A stretch of 11,070 nt of DNA, from assembly GCA_028818995.1 (NCBI GenBank), contig JAPPMR010000257.1:1-11070 (forward strand), written 5' to 3'. Each line of letters opens with the position of its first letter. Position 1 is the stretch's first letter. This DNA comes from Candidatus Poribacteria bacterium. GTDB lineage: Bacteria > Poribacteria > WGA-4E > WGA-3G. Both the position numbers and the translations under genes were made by a program. Below are positions 6,338 to 11,070 of the stretch, piece after piece. The notes beneath the pieces were generated by a model, which was not told where the DNA came from, made no database searches, and was given only the letters and a program-made list of their open reading frames with translations.

Positions 6338-7294
6338 CTGTCTTAACAGAAACTGTTCAACGTCCGAGTGCGTTGGTAGAGCGGGAATTACACCGACTTT
6401 CTGTGTTGCTAATGCCCCTGCAACATTTGCATATCGCATGATAGCATCAAGTTGATCTTTTTCAAGCGACACAAGGTCCTTATGCTGCATGAGTTGAGTA
6501 AGCATAGCGGCAACAAACGCGTCGCCTGCGCCAAGCGTATCTATTACTTCAACGGCAAAGCCATCAACAGTACCTTCAGCATTCCCATTTGTGTAATAAC
6601 ATCCGCGTTCCCCTAACGTAACTACAAGCAACTTCACACCGAGTCCAAGAATCTGTTCAATACCACTTTCTAATTCAACATCTCCTGTAACAAATTCCCA
6701 TTCCTCTTCTGAAATTTTGACGACATCGGCATAAGGCATCACTTCCCAGATCCAGTGCTTTGCGTCATCAGCATTATCCCATAACATCAACCGCAGATTG
6801 GGGTCATAAGATATGAATGCGCCTGCGGATTTTGCAGATTGGATCGCTTTTAGTGTTGCTTCACGGGTCGGTGAATGGCTGAGACTAACAGAACCGTAAT
6901 GAAACAATTCTGCCGATTGGATATAATCAATGTCAATCTCATCAGGTGAAAGTTGGATGTCAGCACCGGGATGTCTATAGAAGGTAATGTCTTTCATGCC
7001 ATCTGAGCGTGTGGCGACGAAGGCTAATGTAGTACGAGACGCTTCTCCTGCGATGAGATAAGTTGTATCAACGTTGTTCTGTTGAAGCGTTTCAGTTAGG
7101 AAATTACCGAACGGATCTGCGCCAACTTTTCCGATAAATCCTGCTTCTATACCGAGTTTGGCTAAACCGACAGCGACGTTAGCGGGAGCACCGCCCGGTG
7201 CCTTAACAAATCCGGGCGCTTCGGCAAGGGTTACATCAGGTGTTGTGGATACGAAATCGATGAGAAGTTCACCGATACATAACGCTTTTGGCAT
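6332..7294 (-). CDS. PfkB-family carbohydrate kinase, probably fructokinase
   Basis: Cytoplasmic ATP-dependent sugar kinase of 320 residues, normal for the ribokinase/fructokinase family. The N-terminal GELLIDF is typical of fructokinases. PfkB signature 1 is GGAPANVAVGLAKLG (34-48), followed by GKVGADPFG. DPNLR (164-168) is a fructokinase-type motif. Signature 2 is DTLGAGDAF (252-260), with D258 as the catalytic base and GAGD forming the anion hole. The ATG at 7294 has AGGAA about 9 nt upstream. It lies on the same strand as the WD40 lipoprotein, 186 bp downstream of it, with hairpin D and the 27-bp repeat in between, so it may have its own promoter. Its 3' end abuts the pseudogene stub on the other strand. 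Specificity for fructose is inferred; another hexose or a nucleoside is possible. Confidence 0.93.
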   Translation of the reverse strand: MPKALCIGELLIDFVSTTPDVTLAEAPGFVKAPGGAPANVAVGLAKLGIEAGFIGKVGADPFGNFLTETLQQNNVDTTYLIAGEASRTTLAFVATRSDGMKDITFYRHPGADIQLSPDEIDIDYIQSAELFHYGSVSLSHSPTREATLKAIQSAKSAGAFISYDPNLRLMLWDNADDAKHWIWEVMPYADVVKISEEEWEFVTGDVELESGIEQILGLGVKLLVVTLGERGCYYTNGNAEGTVDGFAVEVIDTLGAGDAFVAAMLTQLMQHKDLVSLEKDQLDAIMRYANVAGALATQKVGVIPALPTHSDVEQFLLRQL

Positions 7295-7362
7295 GGGTTG
7301 ACGTTCCTAAGTATTTAAGGTGTGCATAAATAATTCAATGTCATAATATGTGCTTAAAGGTA

Positions 7363-7382
7363 GTAGGCACACGCCGTGTGCC
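7363..7382 (+). repeat. GTAG-headed hairpin repeat, copy D
   Basis: GTAG (7363-7366) directly precedes a near-perfect palindrome. GGCACACG (7366-7373) and CGTGTGCC (7375-7382) are complementary around one base, or 7-bp arms with a GCC loop. It lies in the 186-bp gap between the WD40 lipoprotein stop (7481) and the sugar kinase start (7294). It shares the GTAGGC head with copies B and C but has different stem bases. Confidence 0.6.
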
Positions 7383-7399
7383 GTTCACACTTATAGATT

Positions 7400-7426
7400 A
7401 AAATGTGGTTCGTAAAGTTTGCGCTT
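7400..7426. repeat. 27-bp direct repeat, left copy
   Basis: The 27 bases match 9410-9436 with one difference (T at 7410, C at 9420). The core read on plus is CGTAAAGTTTGCGCTT. This copy is intergenic, 54 bp beyond the WD40 lipoprotein stop. On the minus strand it lies within a ten-codon frame, MKAQTLRTTF and stop, whose last eight residues equal the end of the oxidoreductase at 9408. Similarity stops abruptly at both edges. Confidence 0.7.
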
Positions 7427-7480
7427 TCATGTTTCAGTTTGAAAAGTCAATATATCTACCCTAACTATCCTTCTGGCAAC

Positions 7481-9379
7481 CTACCTCGGTGGAACATCCC
7501 ACAAAAGCACAGTCCCATCCGCACTTGCACTAGCCATTGTGTGACCATCCGGACTGAAGGAGACTTCATTGACGATAGAACTATGTCCTATAAAACTCAC
7601 TAATGAATCGCTTTCAGACACATCCCACACAGTCACTGTCCCGTCTTTATTGGCGCTCGCGACTGTGCGACCATCTGGACTGAAACTGACATTTTTAACC
7701 CAACCACCAGTCGCACCTGTAAGTGTCTTTGTGATCCCGATCCTGCCAACAGGACGTAGGTACACCTCGTTGTGTCCCCCGGTTACTATTGTTCTACCAT
7801 TTGGTGCAAAACTTACGCCATAACCGGGATAGTCGGCGAGTATTCGTTGATGTCTACCTGTGATTACATCCCATAAACGCACCGTACTATCATTAACATC
7901 GGTCACGACTTCTTGACTGTTCGGTGAAAAACGGATGCTTTTAATCAAATGAGTATGAGAAAGTGTTTTTAAATGTTTACCGGTGGTAGCATCCCATAAA
8001 AATACAGTATTGTCCCAACCACCGCTTGCGATTTGTCGGCCATCTGGCGAAAAACGCACACTTAAAACAAAGTTCTCATGTCCTTTGAGTGTTCTGATAA
8101 GTTTTCCTGTTTCTACATCCCAAAGATTAACTTTCCTATCCTCACTACCACTTGCAAGTATTTTACTATCTGGTGAAAAATGGACGCTTTTGACTCTGGA
8201 GGTATGCCGATCAAAGATCGTGAGCAGTCTACCAGTGGTAGCATCCCACAAACGTGCCCTTCCGTCGTCACTGGCGGTTGCGATTTTTAGACCATCCAGA
8301 GAAATATCAACACTTTCAATCCAAGTCGTATACCCTCTGAGTGTCTTGAGGAGTTCACCGGAGGTGAGATCCCAAAAATTAATGGTTTTATGATTGGCAC
8401 TGGCTATTGTTACTCCATCCGGTGAAAAACATACCCCTTTTCCATAGTGAAAAATATCGTCGTCAAGTGTTTTAAGGAGTTCACCGGTGGTAGCATCCCA
8501 CAGGAGTACCTTGCCACCAAAAGATTGGCTTGCGAAAGTTTCACCATCTGGCGAAAAACGAACACTTTTGACCCAAGTGGCATGGTCTGATAATGTTTTT
8601 AGGTTTTTTCCTGTGGCCGTATTCCACAAACGGACAGTCTCATCTTTGCTGCAACTTGCCAATATTTTACCATCTGGTGAGAAATCAATGCTGCTAACAT
8701 CGCCATCATGCCCTTTAAGCGTGTTTAAAGTGGAGCCTGTATGTACATCCCACAAATACACTGTACCACCTTCTTTAGTTTTTTCACCCTCGGTTGCAGT
8801 AGCAAGCATTTTACCATCTGGTGAAAACCTTATGTTAATAATGGGTTTCGTATGTCTTGTGGATCCTTTTAGATGTTCGCCAGTGGCAGTAAGCCACAAA
8901 TGCAAGTGCCCATCATGACCGCCAGTAGCGAGTATCGTTCCGTCTGGTGAGAAACTGATAGCAGTAACCATTAAGGTATGTTCATTTAAGGTATGTAAGA
9001 GTTCACCGGTAGTAGTGTTCCATAAATGGACTGAACCTTTATAAGAACCGGATGCAACTCTGGTGCCATCCGGTGAAATGCTTCCACTGTAAACATAATC
9101 GGTATGTTCCGTAAGCAGTGAGAATTCTTGAAGTGTCTCAGCATCATAAAGCCAGACTCCGATGGAACTAAAAACCGCGAGCCGAGTTCCACCCGCCGAA
9201 TACTCAATTCCTTGTATCGTCCCCTTGCCAAGGCGTGCTTTGGCACCCTCAGGTAAATTGAATTGGGTAGATGGAGCATAATTGGTCTCTACCGGATCTG
9301 GAAGATGCTGACAAGCAATACTGCCTGAAAGAATTAGAAATCCGAACAACAAAAGGATTTTCTTTGCAAGTGTGAACAT
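7481..9379 (-). CDS. WD40-repeat lipoprotein with about 14 blades
   Basis: The product has 632 residues. A hydrophobic leader ends in SGSIAC, a permissible lipobox with C23 as the lipidated residue, so export and membrane anchoring are likely. About 14 WD40 units fill residues 55-630, enough for two seven-bladed propellers. Typical units read FSPDGxxLAS...LWDATTGxLLKTL. Blade-end Trp residues occur at 120, 162, 210, 252, 294, 336, 378, 420, 462, 503, 585 and 627. The first blade ends VWLYD (77) and blade 12 has lost its Trp (VYLRPVG, near 541). A loop insertion (EGEKTKEGG) lengthens blade 4. The ATG at 9379 has AGAGG 6 nt upstream. It starts 28 bp after the oxidoreductase stop, so it is likely the last gene of that operon. 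The role is probably binding or scaffolding; there is no catalytic domain. Confidence 0.92.
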   Translation of the reverse strand: MFTLAKKILLLFGFLILSGSIACQHLPDPVETNYAPSTQFNLPEGAKARLGKGTIQGIEYSAGGTRLAVFSSIGVWLYDAETLQEFSLLTEHTDYVYSGSISPDGTRVASGSYKGSVHLWNTTTGELLHTLNEHTLMVTAISFSPDGTILATGGHDGHLHLWLTATGEHLKGSTRHTKPIINIRFSPDGKMLATATEGEKTKEGGTVYLWDVHTGSTLNTLKGHDGDVSSIDFSPDGKILASCSKDETVRLWNTATGKNLKTLSDHATWVKSVRFSPDGETFASQSFGGKVLLWDATTGELLKTLDDDIFHYGKGVCFSPDGVTIASANHKTINFWDLTSGELLKTLRGYTTWIESVDISLDGLKIATASDDGRARLWDATTGRLLTIFDRHTSRVKSVHFSPDSKILASGSEDRKVNLWDVETGKLIRTLKGHENFVLSVRFSPDGRQIASGGWDNTVFLWDATTGKHLKTLSHTHLIKSIRFSPNSQEVVTDVNDSTVRLWDVITGRHQRILADYPGYGVSFAPNGRTIVTGGHNEVYLRPVGRIGITKTLTGATGGWVKNVSFSPDGRTVASANKDGTVTVWDVSESDSLVSFIGHSSIVNEVSFSPDGHTMASASADGTVLLWDVPPR

Positions 9380-9407
9380 AGTAAACCTCTTATGTTAGTG
9401 GGCAATA

Positions 9408-10490
9408 TCAAAATGTGGTCCGTAAAGTTTGCGCTTGTCCTGACTCAGCTGATCGGTATCCTGCATCAAAAATCTCTATGACATGCCTTGCATGTTCTGC
9501 TGTAACAATGCTGGGTTTATCCTCACGTATCCAGTCAACAAGCTGCATAATGTCTTCATATACATGTGCTTCCTGTATGTTGCGATGCGGTCCTACGACG
9601 TGTGGTAGTTCCCTTTTTGGTGCGTCAATCGGTTTGCCGTTGATGGTACTGCCCTCAATTACACCTGCTGTGCCGTTAATTGATAGTCCTCCTTTGATTG
9701 CGTGTCCTGCTGCCGCACCGTAAATGAAACCGAAAAATGCAGCGCCAAAATCAAGCAAAATAAAGGTGTTATCGTCCATGTCGCACGGTAGCATCTCGCC
9801 TCGGAATTCACGTTCTTTGACGCGCACACCAGAGAAAGCAGTTACCCGCTTGACAGGTCCAAGGATACCGGTCATCGTATGCAACCCGTAAACGGTCATG
9901 TCGTAGAGCGGACCGCCGCCCGGTTTTCGGAAATACCACGCAGGATTGATATTAGAAAGAACATCATCACCTTGACGGACAGATTCACTTTCGTGGTATC
10001 TGCCGAAAGAGGAACCTGTTGCAGCCCATGTCAATGTTCCGATTGCTCCATCATCAATAAGCCTCTTAATCTCTTGGTGTATCGGACGCAGCATCTGTCC
10101 GGGAGAAGCGACCAATTTAACTCCTTTGCGTTTTGCCGATTCAATCAAGTCATCTGCCTCATCAACGGTCGTTGTCATCGTTTTATTGAAATGTGCATGG
10201 AGACCGTGTTCAATTGCGAGTTTTCCTTGCTCATAATGGAGACCGATTGGCGATGCGATGCTGACAGCATCCACATGTCCGTCTGCTAAGAGTTCTTCAA
10301 ATATTTCATAAGCGTGCGGCACGTTAAATTTTTCGGATGCGGCTTCTGCTCTGCCGGGGACAGGGTCGCAGACAGCAGTTACTTGCAACCTATCTTGAAC
10401 ATCATCCTGTGTGAGGTGCGGAAGGATGCCGCGCACCGATATACTACCAACACCGACGACACCAATACGTACTCTATCATTAGTTGCCAT
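9408..10490 (-). CDS. Gfo/Idh/MocA family oxidoreductase with NKT in place of EKP
   Basis: The product has 360 residues. The Rossmann start is RIGVVGVGSIS (8-18). The canonical EKP motif is replaced by NKT at 102-104, keeping the Lys (K103). The second-domain site GGGPLYDMTVYGLH (191-204) supplies D197 and H204. The ATG at 10490 is chosen over 10532 because GGAGG (10498-10502) lies 7 nt upstream and the protein then begins just before the Rossmann strand. The start overlaps the end of the upstream epimerase gene by 11 bp, suggesting translational coupling, and the WD40 lipoprotein follows after 28 bp. The last residues (AQTLRTTF) are encoded by the 27-bp repeat, so the native C-terminus may have been altered. 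It is an NAD(P)-dependent sugar or polyol dehydrogenase by family; the substrate is unknown. Confidence 0.93.
   Translation of the reverse strand: MATNDRVRIGVVGVGSISVRGILPHLTQDDVQDRLQVTAVCDPVPGRAEAASEKFNVPHAYEIFEELLADGHVDAVSIASPIGLHYEQGKLAIEHGLHAHFNKTMTTTVDEADDLIESAKRKGVKLVASPGQMLRPIHQEIKRLIDDGAIGTLTWAATGSSFGRYHESESVRQGDDVLSNINPAWYFRKPGGGPLYDMTVYGLHTMTGILGPVKRVTAFSGVRVKEREFRGEMLPCDMDDNTFILLDFGAAFFGFIYGAAAGHAIKGGLSINGTAGVIEGSTINGKPIDAPKRELPHVVGPHRNIQEAHVYEDIMQLVDWIREDKPSIVTAEHARHVIEIFDAGYRSAESGQAQTLRTTF
9410..9436. repeat. 27-bp direct repeat, right copy
   Basis: This is the partner of 7400-7426 with one mismatch. It forms the last eight sense codons and the first two bases of the stop codon of the minus-strand oxidoreductase (stop 9408-9410). 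Together the two copies bracket about 1.98 kb that holds only the WD40 lipoprotein gene and its flanks. Confidence 0.7.
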
Positions 10491-11070
10491 GATATTTCCT
10501 CCACGATGTTTTGTGTTGCCACCCAACAGCATTTTTGAGTTTGTCGCAATTGATAAATGATTGATGTTCTTTCAGCGTTCGGACTTTTGGCAGAAATTCC
10601 GGTTTAAAACGTTCAACTAATTCAAGGGAGGGTTCTAAAGCAGAAGTATCATTTGCGTTGAGGAAATAGATATCGTGAGGCGGCAGTGTATCCGCTTTCT
10701 CCATAATCAAACGATGTGCACTTGCGACATCTTCACTTCCTACCCAACACCAAAGCCATGGAGTCCAACCGTTTGTCGGTTTGGCGTTTTCTGCCATCTG
10801 CTTCCTGCGTTCTTCTGGCGTAATACCAGCGGGACGGGTGACGTAGGTTCGGATACCGTAGGCACGGGAATAACTTGCCAGTAGGTCTTCACCACAACGT
10901 TTGGAGAAACTATAGGAATCTTCTGGATAGCACGGATGCTCCTCGTCTAAAGGCAGGTAATCAATCGGCATGTGTGTTTTGCTTATGCGGAACCCATGCC
11001 CTAATGCGCAATTACTGCCGGACATCACCACCGTTTTTACGTCCGCCTCAATTGCTGCTTGCATGAGATA
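10480..11070 (-). CDS. NAD-dependent epimerase/dehydratase (extended SDR), 5' end outside window
   Basis: The frame is open to the right edge; 196 residues are seen and the N-terminal NAD-binding Rossmann segment is missing. The visible part starts in the strand VKTVVMSGSNCALG, typical of extended SDR sugar epimerases. DSYSFSKRCGEDL carries the catalytic Tyr-x-x-x-Lys pair (YSFSK). RTYVTRPAGI follows, as in the family's substrate-side region. The end is SWRKYHGN. ATGs inside the frame (for example at 11064) are not the start, because conserved sequence continues upstream of them. It overlaps the oxidoreductase start by 11 bp and so leads an operon of epimerase, oxidoreductase and WD40 lipoprotein. 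The likely role is conversion of a nucleotide sugar or free sugar in the cytoplasm; specificity cannot be told. Confidence 0.92.
   Translation of the reverse strand, partial: YLMQAAIEADVKTVVMSGSNCALGHGFRISKTHMPIDYLPLDEEHPCYPEDSYSFSKRCGEDLLASYSRAYGIRTYVTRPAGITPEERRKQMAENAKPTNGWTPWLWCWVGSEDVASAHRLIMEKADTLPPHDIYFLNANDTSALEPSLELVERFKPEFLPKVRTLKEHQSFINCDKLKNAVGWQHKTSWRKYHGN

Noticed and set aside
2825..6340. Possible tRNA-Val-integrated genomic island containing the WD40 and jelly-roll genes
   Set aside because: No integrase and no second copy of the tRNA-Val 3' end were seen in the window, so integration at this tRNA has no support here.
7569..8918. Several open frames on the plus strand opposite the WD40 lipoprotein gene
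   Set aside because: They are antisense shadows produced by the repeated codon pattern of the WD40 units; the minus-strand protein has all expected motifs, a lipobox and a good SD.
7980..9020. Recurring motif (CACCGGTGGTAGCATCCCA and variants) that could suggest a CRISPR-like or minisatellite array
   Set aside because: The copies are spaced about 126 bp apart, degenerate and in frame, and they encode the WDATTGELL part of WD40 blades.
1..11070. A defence, toxin-antitoxin or biosynthetic system
   Set aside because: All frames of substance were assigned to oxidoreductases, ArgJ, a sugar kinase, an epimerase, or WD40 and jelly-roll proteins; no nuclease, toxin, reverse transcriptase or synthase motif was seen.

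Overview
This is bacterial chromosome with ordinary coding density, moderate-to-low GC, good Shine-Dalgarno sites and sigma70-like promoters. The mix of Gfo/Idh/MocA oxidoreductases, a sugar kinase, an extended-SDR epimerase, secreted WD40 propeller proteins with jelly-roll-like domains and GTAG-headed intergenic hairpins recalls Candidatus Poribacteria or a similar uncultured carbohydrate-degrading lineage. That placement is inference from gene style only; no phylogenetic marker was tested.

Layout. Positions 1-938 (minus) hold a Gfo/Idh/MocA oxidoreductase that runs off the left edge. It shares a 150-bp divergent promoter region with argJ (1089-2294, plus), which acts in the arginine acetyl cycle. 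A promoter at 2424-2452 then leads into a tRNA cluster, Gly(GCC)-Cys(GCA)-Val(GAC), at 2507-2832. Two tandem hairpin repeats lie between the Gly and Cys genes. Next come three plus-strand genes for exported proteins (2909-6206). The first is a seven-bladed WD40 propeller fused to a jelly-roll-like domain. The next two are stand-alone paralogues of that C-terminal domain, each with its own signal peptide. A fourth copy survives only as a signal-peptide stub (6275-6337) that runs into the tail of a convergent PfkB-family sugar kinase (6332-7294, minus). The right part is a minus-strand run transcribed from right to left: an NAD-dependent epimerase/dehydratase (from beyond 11070 to 10480), a second Gfo/Idh/MocA oxidoreductase overlapping it by 11 bp, and after 28 bp a 632-residue WD40 lipoprotein with about 14 blades (7481-9379).

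How the parts may work together. The epimerase, the oxidoreductases and the sugar kinase fit intracellular processing of sugars or polyols. The WD40 and jelly-roll proteins are exported and could bind ligands or partners at the cell surface. No substrate can be read from the sequence.

The least explained signals are non-coding or at gene ends. Four intergenic palindromes each have GTAG directly in front, as in REP elements, and two of them show compensatory stem changes. A 27-bp direct repeat brackets the WD40 lipoprotein gene, and one copy supplies the end of the oxidoreductase reading frame. A shared C-terminal tail (LWGxLK) occurs on all three jelly-roll proteins. I found no CRISPR array, transposase, phage gene or recognisable defence system.
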